In this document: positions 1 to 5,743 of the stretch, piece after piece
Layout of the letters: each line of letters opens with the position of its first letter
Numbering within the stretch: position 1 is the first letter of the stretch
Assembly (NCBI GenBank): GCA_013695775.1
Contig: JACCZV010000333.1
Coordinates: forward strand, 1 to 5,942
DNA from: Chitinophagales bacterium
Lineage (GTDB): Bacteria > Bacteroidota > Bacteroidia > Chitinophagales > UBA10324
DNA length: 5,942 nt
Direction of reading: 5' to 3'
Translations under genes and position numbers: made by a program
The notes under the pieces: model-generated
The model's database searches: none
Told to the model about the DNA's origin: nothing
Seen by the model: the letters and a program-made list of their open reading frames with translations, nothing else

Positions 1-1
1 T

Positions 2-535
2 GGTGATAACACAGAGAAGGTCATAAATTATATTGAGGATTATAACATCGAAAATCCGTGTGCAAGCGGCACCGAGGGTGGAGGCAATGAAGCCACTTCT
101 GCATATATAAGCGAATTTGAATTTATAGGCTGGCCTACCTATACATTCATTTGCCCTGATAAGCATGTTTACTGGGATGTAAATTATCCCCCCACAGTGA
201 ATGGATTCGACTCTTATTTTACATCCTGCGGAGTTGTGCCTACGGCATTACCAAATCAGCCTAAAGAAATTTATGCAAAGCTATACTCTCTTGCTCCTAA
301 TCCAGCTTATGAGGAAACCAGGGTTTCATTTGGTATTGACCAGCCTGGTAGTGTTTCCTTCACCATTTATAATGTGCTCGGTGAAGTGGTATTGAAGCAC
401 CCTGCTGGAAATTTACCAACTGGCCTGCATCAATACACCCTGCCGATAAATGATCTTTCATCAGGATCGTATTTGTTGGAAATGAATTTTAATGACATAG
501 TGCTTAATCATCTGCAATTAAGTATTGTAGAGTAG
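2..535 (+). CDS. C-terminal part of a secreted thioredoxin-fold protein with a T9SS sorting domain (5' end outside window)
   Basis: The frame is open from the left edge to TAG at 533-535 (177 residues visible), so the true start lies outside the window; the GTG at 197 is internal. Residues about 1-65 look like the second half of a thioredoxin/redoxin domain: a PCASGTEGGGNE stretch (19-30), then GWPT (43-46), which matches the cis-proline turn, then a strand with CPDKHVYWDV (51-60), resembling the usual 'PD..I.W' strand of TlpA/AhpC-like proteins. Any CxxC active site would be upstream and cannot be seen. From about residue 95 a T9SS type A sorting domain follows: APNPA (98-102), a beta-sandwich with IYNVLGEVV, then LSSGSYLLEM, ending in LQLSIVE. 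Such tails direct export across the outer membrane and attachment or release at the surface. The T9SS assignment is strong; the redox fold is moderately supported; the substrate is unknown. Confidence 0.75.
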   Translation, partial: GDNTEKVINYIEDYNIENPCASGTEGGGNEATSAYISEFEFIGWPTYTFICPDKHVYWDVNYPPTVNGFDSYFTSCGVVPTALPNQPKEIYAKLYSLAPNPAYEETRVSFGIDQPGSVSFTIYNVLGEVVLKHPAGNLPTGLHQYTLPINDLSSGSYLLEMNFNDIVLNHLQLSIVE

Positions 536-602
536 ACGGTAATAGGGTAAGGTGAAATCATTTCTAAGCGAAGGCTTGGTATCTATTAAGAAGACAACAA
601 AC

Positions 603-889
603 TTAAAACTCCAACCGGTAGCTAAGAACTGGTATCAGTGATGTCTGATAATAGGTTACAATCCCTTCGTTAGGTTCAAAATATTGACCGAATACATTTT
701 GCCGGTTTGTAGCATTCTGTATGTCGAGTAAGAAAGTGCTGGTCACTTTTTGCAGTTCAGCTTCAGGCTCATGCCCGCATCTATTCTGAAGTACGCGGGA
801 TTCTGCTGTGAAAAGGTCTGGCTCTCATCAAAAATTGTCGTTCCCTCTGCAATCGAAGCATCGAGGTCAATGGGTGTTGTACGCAACCC
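603..889 (-). pseudogene. Remnant of a TonB-dependent outer-membrane receptor (C-terminal ~95 codons, frameshifted)
   Basis: Read on the minus strand, 889-746 encodes GLRTTPIDLDASIAEGTT, then QNPAYFRIDAGMSLKLNCKK, before running into TGA at 743-745. Shifting one base in the A5 run (747-751) restores a second segment: VTSTFLLDIQNATNRQNVF, then YFEPNEGIVTYYQ, then SLIPVLSYRLEF and TAA (603-605). Joined, these match the last beta-strands of Bacteroidota TonB-dependent receptors: the 'G.R.TPIDL' strand, 'AYFRID.G.S.K', the 'LDIQNATNRQN' strand, and a C-terminal 'P.L.YR.EF' with terminal Phe. Adding one A to the run would repair the frame. The similarity stops abruptly near 889, so the plug and most of the barrel (such receptors usually have more than 700 residues) are missing. 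An ATG at 908-910 could start a 55-codon frame, but this is probably chance. The remaining non-coding stretches, 536-602 and 890-944, show nothing else I can support. Confidence 0.85.
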
Positions 890-944
890 TTTAATTATTT
901 TTATTATCATCGATTGAACTGATGGCTCTCAAAGGTAAGAAGCT

Positions 945-992
945 AAAAAAAGCGTTCCAAAGCTGCCGGACGACATCAACTTTGGAACGCTT
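945..992 (-). terminator. Intrinsic terminator of the PhoX-like phosphatase gene
   Basis: A perfect 13-bp inverted repeat, AAGCGTTCCAAAG (950-962) and CTTTGGAACGCTT (980-992), is separated by a 17-base loop. On the minus strand the stem is followed by a run of seven T residues (plus-strand A run 945-951, overlapping the stem base). It begins 23 bp after the stop codon of the phosphatase gene at 1016, as expected for a Rho-independent terminator of that gene. There is no comparable T-run on the plus-strand side, so it should act in one direction only. Confidence 0.88.
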
Positions 993-1015
993 CTAATATT
1001 AAAACTTAGATGAAA

Positions 1016-2923
1016 CTATTGCACTACTATCTTAATGCTTTCATTTTTGTCTGTGCGTAGAACATATATTCCCGCCGGAAATGAAGTTACATCTAATTGA
1101 TTTATCTCTAATCCTGAAAAAACCTGCTGCCCCTGGGAGTTATATACTTGGATATTGGAGCTTTTGTTTAGATAGACTATATCTTCTGCCGGAACGGGTT
1201 TAACACTTAATTCAAGCTTACTGATCTCTGAAGTTTCTAAATTGCTTCCACTAAAACGTTCTGATGATCCGGAGAACATCTTAGAGGCAAAGAACAATTG
1301 TCCACCCTGAACCAAATCCATGCTCCCATTAATAAGGCCAGTGGTGATAGTGTGGGCCTGAACATCCATTATCAGGAGTGTTTCACCCGGCTTTGTTGCA
1401 AATAAGTGAGTTACGTCAAGCACGCCTGAGGATTCCCAATTTCCAGTGTCAGAAGGAAGGTCATCTTGTTGCATAAACGGAACTGCATTGCGATCCATTT
1501 CAAGTATGCGTTCAACATTGCTATTTGTATGATTAAGCTGCCAAACAGAAGACTCAATGCCACTGGTAAGACCGAATTCTGTGAGTGACGGGTCTTCATT
1601 TATATAGATGTAGTCATTATGTGACCAGTCAACATTATCGGGGTTTCTAATTCCGTAATCAGGATGAGGAAACATTCCGCCACCAGAATCATTTCCATCA
1701 TATAAGATGGTAATGGTAGCCATAATGTTATTGATTTTATGCAACGATTTATTAAGCTGAGATTTCAAATCACTATCATCAAAGTCAATTTTATACGTTG
1801 TACCCCAGCTCTCAACCCCGCCAAATAATGAAGTTATTCCTGTTGAAGCCAAAACCACCTGAGTATAATCGTGCGGATTGGTCGCTACATCTTCAGGTCT
1901 TGAGAATTGAAAATGTCCTGCGGCATAGTACATCGTGTCCTGGGTGGCCTGCGTTGCAAAACCCATGGCATCATATCTTGCAGTACCTGCCAGCTCTGGT
2001 TTGTAATGATCAATCTTTACAAATTTGCCGGTTCGAACAGCACCTGTTCCATTAAATGTTACAGGAGAAGTTTCACCAGGCGCATCTGAAACCCAAACAT
2101 AAAGATGGCCATTGGCTAATCCATTGTTCATAAGGAATGGCTGCATGGGATTATACCCTAAAGCAGTAGTTCCCTTTTCCCCAATATAAAGAAGAAGAGG
2201 TGCGCCGCCACGGTCGTCACCAATAACGAGGGCGACTTTATTTGTTGAATAATTTTCAATCGAGGTGACATTCTCCCATGCTGCACGGCCCGCCATAGGA
2301 ACCACGTGAATATCTTTTGCATTCACATCGAGAGCGCAAAGCTGACCCTCAGAACTTGTTTCTTCTCCAGTGAAATATATTCGGTTTACGAAACCATTAT
2401 AACCAGCTTCTACAAGATAGCTTGAGCAAAAGCGCGTAAATCCGTTTATAGTACCTGGTGCCAAACCCTCGTTGATCTGATTGGCAGAGGTTACAACTTT
2501 GCCGGCGCGATCAAAAACCTTATCATATGCAAGACCAGCACTTTTTACATTGCGTTTTGATGGGTCAATATCAAAATAGGAGATCCGTGCTCCTGTTAAA
2601 GCAGTTCCGTTACTTAAATAATAAGGATAGCCTTGTTCCTCAGGTATCTCATGGTTTACCAATGCCTGCACCGTTTTAGGTCCCTTTTTATATGCACCAA
2701 TCCCATCCATAATTCCCGGCACACGATAGTTTAGTTGCTTCAGGTTTACATCATCTCCATCATTATTGGTTTCACCAACGGTTACAAGCGGATCAACATT
2801 CCATCCGTTTTTAAAGGTTTTACCTATACCCTTCATCATAGGGTATTCATGGGTTTTAAATTGTGCTTGTACGCCAAATGAGATCAGGCATAAAGCTGAC
2901 AATAGCGTTAGTGTGTTCTTCAT
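1016..2923 (-). CDS. PhoX/DUF839-type secreted alkaline phosphatase with T9SS sorting domain
   Basis: A 635-residue protein. Residues 1-20 form a Sec signal peptide (MKN, a hydrophobic core, cleavage near VQA-QF). Residues about 25-560 resemble the PhoX (DUF839) beta-propeller phosphatases: NHE (90-92), GFTRFCSS (161-168) with a cysteine that may match the iron-ligand Cys of PhoX, FTGEET (184-189), WENVT (216-220), GDDRGGAPLLLYIGEK (235-250), RPEDVATNP (342-350) and YINEDPS (440-446). The acidic residues fit the Ca/Fe active site of characterised PhoX enzymes, but I could not align them residue by residue. Residues about 572-635 are a T9SS type A sorting domain (VKPVPA, IQVYNSQGQQV, FPAGIYVLRT), so the enzyme should be secreted or surface-bound and release phosphate from organic esters. 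It has its own terminator and a candidate promoter at 2946-2953. Some DUF839 proteins have no proven phosphatase activity, so the family call is firmer than the function. Confidence 0.8.
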   Translation of the reverse strand: MKNTLTLLSALCLISFGVQAQFKTHEYPMMKGIGKTFKNGWNVDPLVTVGETNNDGDDVNLKQLNYRVPGIMDGIGAYKKGPKTVQALVNHEIPEEQGYPYYLSNGTALTGARISYFDIDPSKRNVKSAGLAYDKVFDRAGKVVTSANQINEGLAPGTINGFTRFCSSYLVEAGYNGFVNRIYFTGEETSSEGQLCALDVNAKDIHVVPMAGRAAWENVTSIENYSTNKVALVIGDDRGGAPLLLYIGEKGTTALGYNPMQPFLMNNGLANGHLYVWVSDAPGETSPVTFNGTGAVRTGKFVKIDHYKPELAGTARYDAMGFATQATQDTMYYAAGHFQFSRPEDVATNPHDYTQVVLASTGITSLFGGVESWGTTYKIDFDDSDLKSQLNKSLHKINNIMATITILYDGNDSGGGMFPHPDYGIRNPDNVDWSHNDYIYINEDPSLTEFGLTSGIESSVWQLNHTNSNVERILEMDRNAVPFMQQDDLPSDTGNWESSGVLDVTHLFATKPGETLLIMDVQAHTITTGLINGSMDLVQGGQLFFASKMFSGSSERFSGSNLETSEISKLELSVKPVPAEDIVYLNKSSNIQVYNSQGQQVFSGLEINQLDVTSFPAGIYVLRTDKNESIKIVVQ

Positions 2924-2945
2924 AGTTTTTTGTTTTGGTTGAGAG

Positions 2946-2953
2946 CAAACCTA
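2946..2953 (-). promoter_or_regulatory. Candidate -7 element for the PhoX-like gene
   Basis: The minus strand reads TAGGTTTG, an exact match to the Bacteroidota -7 consensus TAnnTTTG, 22 bp before the ATG at 2923. Transcription would start near 2940 and give a leader of under 20 bases. No TTTG or TTG is found about 18-21 bases further upstream, so the -33 element is missing or degenerate. A promoter of this kind may need an activator. Confidence 0.45.
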
Positions 2954-3152
2954 TAGCACCTTTGTTATCGCCTTGTTACTAAAATGTGATAGAAAGAAGT
3001 TATGATGGTTAATATTGAGTTATCGCTAAAAAAGCAGATAATAAAAACTAAAACTTAATATGTAGGAAACGATTTGTTAACTTATCAGGAAATCGGAGAC
3101 GCAATCTTGTGTGCTAACACCATCTCGTGCAATTAGCAACTCAGTGTAGTAA

Positions 3153-3207
3153 GTACTAATTTGCTTTAATGGTTTTGATTGTACTAATTAAGCTGATTGT
3201 TACTAAT
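3153..3207. repeat. Short direct repeats (TACTAAT x3) upstream of the PhoX-like gene
   Basis: TACTAAT occurs at 3154-3160, 3182-3188 and 3201-3207. The last two belong to a longer repeat, TGATTGTACTAAT (3176-3188) and TGATTGTTACTAAT (3194-3207), which differ by one inserted T and start 18 bp apart. The first and second copies share GTACTAATT. The set lies about 230-285 bp upstream of the phosphatase start codon. It could be a binding array for a regulator, but the sequence is A/T-rich and no known regulator site was recognised. Confidence 0.4.
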
Positions 3208-3244
3208 ATCTGAAAATATTGAGTTTGAAAATGGTCCGCACTTT

Positions 3245-3682
3245 TCAAATTTCCATCTCTGCATTGATAAACTCTTTTGCACCGGTTCCGCCAGTCAACT
3301 CTAACCATATGTACCCCTTGTCCTTATTTATAATCAAGGAGAAGGCAAAGAAATCGCAACATTGCATTTCAGTTCTGATGAAAGAGGTTAGTTCATCCAT
3401 CATTGAATCACTGTCAGAAAATTTAAAAGCATAGCCATTTTCCAATTCTCTCCTTTCGAGGGTTTGCTTTTTCAATTTCTCAATTACTGTCGCCTTACGT
3501 TGTTGCAATTCAGGCGTTGTAAGTTTACAACTTAGGTCCGCTTCCCTATTATCGTCCGATTTCAATAATGCTATATTAGTTTCCATGTTTTTATCTGTTT
3601 TTGTTTGACACCCTATCAAGATGGTCATTGCCAAAATTAAAATAGAGGTTCTTAATTCAGTTGCGAAAGGCTCAGGCTTCAT
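3245..3682 (-). CDS. Small putative lipoprotein with a conserved-looking CC-pair domain, downstream of the arsenic genes
   Basis: A 145-residue protein of unknown function. With the ATG at 3682, residues 1-25 read as a lipoprotein signal: a hydrophobic stretch TSILILAMTILIG followed by Cys25 (lipobox LIGC), with Gln at +2. The domain from about residue 52 (CKLTTPELQQRK, then ELENGYAFKF, then EMQCCDFFAF with Cys108-Cys109, then IWLELTGGTGAKEFI) resembles, from memory, a widespread uncharacterised family of about 100 residues often found near metal-resistance genes. Three cysteines (52, 108, 109) could bind a thiophilic metal or As(III); this is inference. An ATG at codon 33 (3584-3586) would give a cytoplasmic 113-residue form nearer the usual family length, so the start is uncertain. 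Neither start has a Shine-Dalgarno motif. The 116-bp gap from the reductase gene leaves its membership of the ars transcript open. Confidence 0.65.
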   Translation of the reverse strand: MKPEPFATELRTSILILAMTILIGCQTKTDKNMETNIALLKSDDNREADLSCKLTTPELQQRKATVIEKLKKQTLERRELENGYAFKFSDSDSMMDELTSFIRTEMQCCDFFAFSLIINKDKGYIWLELTGGTGAKEFINAEMEI

Positions 3683-3798
3683 TGTTAAATAAGTTAGATG
3701 AATTGTTTGTTTATGTAAATTACTATAAGTCTAACACGCAGCTAAAGGGTAGAATCAATGGTTTGGCATTTACAAGAGTTCTCTTTGATATTTTTGCA

Positions 3799-4230
3799 TC
3801 AGTCCTTTTCATGTTCTTTGATAAACCCAAGGACTGCCTCTTTGATTTGATCTCTGACAAGTCTTGTCTTTTGTAATTTTTCCTCGTGTGTCCCCGTAAA
3901 TTGAGAGGGATCATCAAAGGACCAATTGATCTTCTTTCTCAGCATAGGAAAAATTGGACATTGCTCGGCTGCCTTTTGATCGCAAACTGTAACGACATAT
4001 TGAAATAGTTTCCCCTCCTGAAAAAATTTAAAGACATCATTCGTCGGATTCTGCGAGATGTCAATACTCTCTTCTTTCATTACCTCAATTGCAAGAGGAC
4101 TTAACGCTCCCGGCTGAAGTCCTGCGCTTTCAACATGAAATTTATCACCGGCAAACTTTTTCAAATATGCTTCTGCCATCTGACTTCGTGCTGAGTTGTG
4201 AACGCACAGAAACAAAACTTTTCCTACCAT
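3799..4230 (-). CDS. arsC: Arsenate reductase, low-molecular-weight tyrosine phosphatase fold (thioredoxin-type ArsC)
   Basis: A 143-residue cytoplasmic enzyme, the normal length for this family, which reduces arsenate to arsenite. The N-terminal phosphate-binding loop is CVHNSARS (residues 9-16), the CX5R signature with nucleophile Cys9 and Arg15. The two further redox cysteines of thioredoxin-coupled reductases are present as VTVCDQKAAEQCP (Cys83 and Cys91), and FDDPSQ (105-110) supplies the Asp-Pro general acid. These three cysteines set it apart from plain protein tyrosine phosphatases of the same fold, and the sequence is unlike the glutaredoxin-linked ArsC of E. coli plasmids. The gap to the upstream arsM stop is only 27 bp, which supports co-transcription from the arsR promoter. 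The start at 4230 places the loop at residue 9, as expected. It would supply arsenite to ArsM and the signal to ArsR. Confidence 0.93.
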   Translation of the reverse strand: MVGKVLFLCVHNSARSQMAEAYLKKFAGDKFHVESAGLQPGALSPLAIEVMKEESIDISQNPTNDVFKFFQEGKLFQYVVTVCDQKAAEQCPIFPMLRKKINWSFDDPSQFTGTHEEKLQKTRLVRDQIKEAVLGFIKEHEKD

Positions 4231-4257
4231 TGTCGATTTTTATTTAGGTTACAAATC

Positions 4258-5100
4258 TTATTTACAGCAGGTATCTTTATCACAACACTCCTCTTTGGCC
4301 TTCTCTGCGTATACTGTGATGCTGAAAACTCCTACACCGCTCTCCCTGAAGACTCTGATTTCATCAGCATTCAGGTAGTTTATAAGAATTTCATCAGGAA
4401 CGGTGACCACTTTTTCTTTTTGCACTACAATGTTTTTAAAACCTAATTCCTTAATGATGCTGAGGTATTCTTCCTTTTGAATTGCACCTGAAACACACCC
4501 CGCATACATCTCTGCTGTTTTCATAATTTTTTCAGGAAGAGTTCCTATCAGCACAACATCAGAGATGGAGAAATGACCGCCTGCTTTCAAAACTCTATTT
4601 ATTTCTTCAAATGCTTTTCTCTTGTCAGGAACCAGATTGAGAACACAGTTGCTTACAATCACATCAGCAACATTTGAAGTTACAGGCATTGATTCAATTT
4701 CCCCAAGGCGAAATTCAACATTGTGGAAACCTAACTTCTCTGCATTGATTCTTGCACGGTCAATCATGGCCTCTGTCATATCAATGCCAATGACCTTCCC
4801 TGTTTCTCCTGTCTCTGCTCTTGCAATGAAACAATCATTTCCTGCCCCAGAGCCAAGGTCAATTACGACATCTCCCCTTTTAATTTTAGCAAACTGTGTT
4901 GGTAAGCCACACCCCAAGCCTAAATCTGCTTCGGGGTTATACCCATTAATTTCCTTGTAATCATCAGCCATGATGTCGTATACATCACCACAGCCGCAAG
5001 TTGCTCCGCAACATGAAGAAGAGTTTTCTTCCTTGCTTTGTAAGGCTATCTCGCTGTACTTTTCCCTTACCATTTTCTTAATGTCTTCTGCCGTTTCCAT
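4258..5100 (-). CDS. arsM: Arsenite S-adenosylmethionine methyltransferase ArsM
   Basis: A 280-residue cytoplasmic enzyme that transfers methyl groups from S-adenosylmethionine to trivalent arsenic, giving methylated and finally volatile forms. The Rossmann SAM-binding loop is DLGSGAGNDCF (81-91), with IGIDMTEAMI (104-113) as the acidic second strand. The three family cysteines that bind As(III) are present as GLGCG (Cys64), SNCVLNLVPD (Cys152) and YAGCVSGA (Cys202). The N-terminus carries an extra cluster CCGATCGCG (30-38), usual in this family, and the protein ends in ECCDKDTCCK, a cysteine-rich tail that could help capture arsenite. The start at 5100 fits the usual N-terminal 'VREKYSEIA' region. 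It lies 68 bp after arsR, and that gap holds a copy of the putative ArsR operator, so it may be controlled both with and separately from arsR. Confidence 0.95.
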   Translation of the reverse strand: METAEDIKKMVREKYSEIALQSKEENSSSCCGATCGCGDVYDIMADDYKEINGYNPEADLGLGCGLPTQFAKIKRGDVVIDLGSGAGNDCFIARAETGETGKVIGIDMTEAMIDRARINAEKLGFHNVEFRLGEIESMPVTSNVADVIVSNCVLNLVPDKRKAFEEINRVLKAGGHFSISDVVLIGTLPEKIMKTAEMYAGCVSGAIQKEEYLSIIKELGFKNIVVQKEKVVTVPDEILINYLNADEIRVFRESGVGVFSITVYAEKAKEECCDKDTCCK

Positions 5101-5134
5101 TTTGTTTGAGCTTTAAGATTATATTAATTGATGT

Positions 5135-5150
5135 ATTGTAATATTACGAT
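5135..5150. promoter_or_regulatory. Putative ArsR operator 2, in the arsR-arsM gap
   Basis: ATTGTAATATTACGAT is an imperfect palindrome with a perfect GTAATATTAC core. It matches the site upstream of arsR (ATCGCAATATTACGAT) at 14 of 16 positions. It sits 35-50 bp before the arsM ATG. Unlike the upstream copy it has no TTG at the right distance, so no matching promoter is evident; it may block an internal promoter, act as a roadblock, or help ArsR bind cooperatively. Confidence 0.6.
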
Positions 5151-5168
5151 GAATTAAATTAAATTTTT

Positions 5169-5498
5169 TTAACAACAGCTTTTCTCAGCAACCAACGTAT
5201 TAAGGAACCCTCCCAGGTAATGCTTTGCCCTATTCCATTCTTGCTCATCAATACAGTAGCAAATTTTTACCCCTTCAATTTCTCCTTTAATAAGTCCGGC
5301 TTTTTTTAATTCTTTCAGATGTTGCGAGACTGTAGATTGGGACAAGGGAAGTTCGTCTACGATGTCGCCACAGATACAGGATTGTTTTTCTAAAAGCATC
5401 TGAATGATAGCTACTCGGGCAGGATGAGCCAATGCTTTTGCATAGAGTGCAATTTTGTTACCCTTTACTGTAAATTCTTCCACTTTCGCTAAACCCAT
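5169..5498 (-). CDS. arsR: ArsR-family arsenite-responsive transcriptional repressor
   Basis: A 109-residue winged-helix DNA-binding protein, a typical length for the ArsR/SmtB family. It starts with AKALAHPARVAIIQMLLEKQ (20-39), the usual first helices. SCICGDIVDELPLSQS (40-55) follows, with Cys41 and Cys43 where As(III)-sensing members carry the ELCVC-type site. The recognition helix is QSTVSQHLKELKKAGLI (54-70) and the wing is GEIEGVKICYCID (72-84), with Cys80 and Cys82. The protein ends in SCC (Cys108, Cys109). It should repress its own gene and the downstream arsM and arsC until As(III) binds. Which cysteines bind arsenic cannot be decided from sequence alone, as sensing sites moved several times in this family. 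It is the first gene of the cluster and is transcribed divergently from the PhoD-like gene. Confidence 0.93.
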   Translation of the reverse strand: MGLAKVEEFTVKGNKIALYAKALAHPARVAIIQMLLEKQSCICGDIVDELPLSQSTVSQHLKELKKAGLIKGEIEGVKICYCIDEQEWNRAKHYLGGFLNTLVAEKSCC

Positions 5499-5510
5499 TG
5501 TACTGATTTA

Positions 5511-5526
5511 ATCGCAATATTACGAT
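5511..5526. promoter_or_regulatory. Putative ArsR operator 1, upstream of arsR
   Basis: ATCGCAATATTACGAT is palindromic at 14 of 16 positions (ATCG-Y-AATATT-R-CGAT). It lies 13-28 bp before the arsR ATG and covers the candidate -7 element, so bound repressor would block RNA polymerase. A second copy in the arsR-arsM gap (5135-5150) strengthens the case; no third copy with the CG-containing flanks was seen in the window. Confidence 0.68.
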
Positions 5527-5543
5527 ATTTATTTAATAACCAA
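5515..5543 (-). promoter_or_regulatory. Candidate promoter of arsR and the arsenic cluster
   Basis: On the minus strand TTG (5541-5543) is followed after 18 bases by TAATATTG (5515-5522), one mismatch from the Bacteroidota -7 consensus TAnnTTTG. The spacing is identical to that of the better promoter candidate for the divergent PhoD-like gene. The -7 element is inside the putative operator. Transcription would start about 10 bases before the arsR ATG. Confidence 0.45.
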
Positions 5544-5695
5544 CTTATTTTGGAATATTTTTTTTCCCTGCGGGTTATGTCAATCAAAACCAAAGACTGA
5601 ACATAGAGACAATGTGATTCGGCCATATACAATTAACACCTATGATCTGAATTTCTTAGATGCTTTATCTCGCCTGATCCTTAACTTAAATTTCA

Positions 5696-5725
5696 TTTGT
5701 TATTCTCAATTGGTAATTAGTTTTG
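5696..5725 (+). promoter_or_regulatory. Candidate promoter of the PhoD-like gene
   Basis: TTTG (5696-5699), an 18-base spacer, then TAGTTTTG (5718-5725), matching both the -33 and -7 elements of the Bacteroidota housekeeping promoter. The predicted start of transcription is near 5731, leaving about 13 bases before the ATG at 5744. The elements are about 150 bp from the arsR promoter, and no arsenic operator copy overlaps them, so direct control by ArsR is unlikely. Confidence 0.55.
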
Positions 5726-5743
5726 CCTTTGAAATTCTCAACC

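Larger units (their letters stand above)
2924..3244. other. 321-bp intergenic region upstream of the PhoX-like gene
   Basis: No coding frame with recognisable protein features was found here on either strand. It lies between the end of the CC-pair protein gene and the start of the phosphatase gene, both read leftwards. It holds the -7 element at 2946-2953 and the short direct repeats at 3153-3207. An 8-mer GTTATCGC also occurs twice (2964-2971 and 3019-3026), which may be chance. No strong terminator for the arsenic cluster is visible at its right end, so read-through from the cluster is possible. The length is generous for a simple promoter and leaves room for regulator binding. Confidence 0.5.

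Noticed and set aside
564..579. Small hairpin CTAAGC-GAAG-GCTTGG after the T9SS thioredoxin-like gene, considered as its terminator
   Set aside because: Six base pairs including a G-T pair and no following T-run; likely chance.
743..910. A 55-codon minus-strand frame starting at the ATG at 908-910, considered as a small gene
   Set aside because: All but its first few codons match an internal part of the TonB-dependent receptor C-terminus, and it ends exactly at the frameshift, so it is a pseudogene fragment.
2964..3026. Repeated 8-mer GTTATCGC (2964-2971 and 3019-3026) upstream of the PhoX-like gene
   Set aside because: Only eight bases, two copies, no symmetry or fixed relation to the promoter; not enough to call a site.
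3224..3249. Inverted repeat TTTGAAAA / TTTTCAAA across the stop codon of the CC-pair protein gene, considered as a terminator for the arsenic cluster
   Set aside because: The stem is almost all A/T, overlaps the coding end, and no T-run follows on the minus strand, so it is too weak to call.
4622..4960. A 112-codon plus-strand frame antisense to arsM
   Set aside because: It is the shadow of a strongly supported gene; its residues show no recognisable domain.
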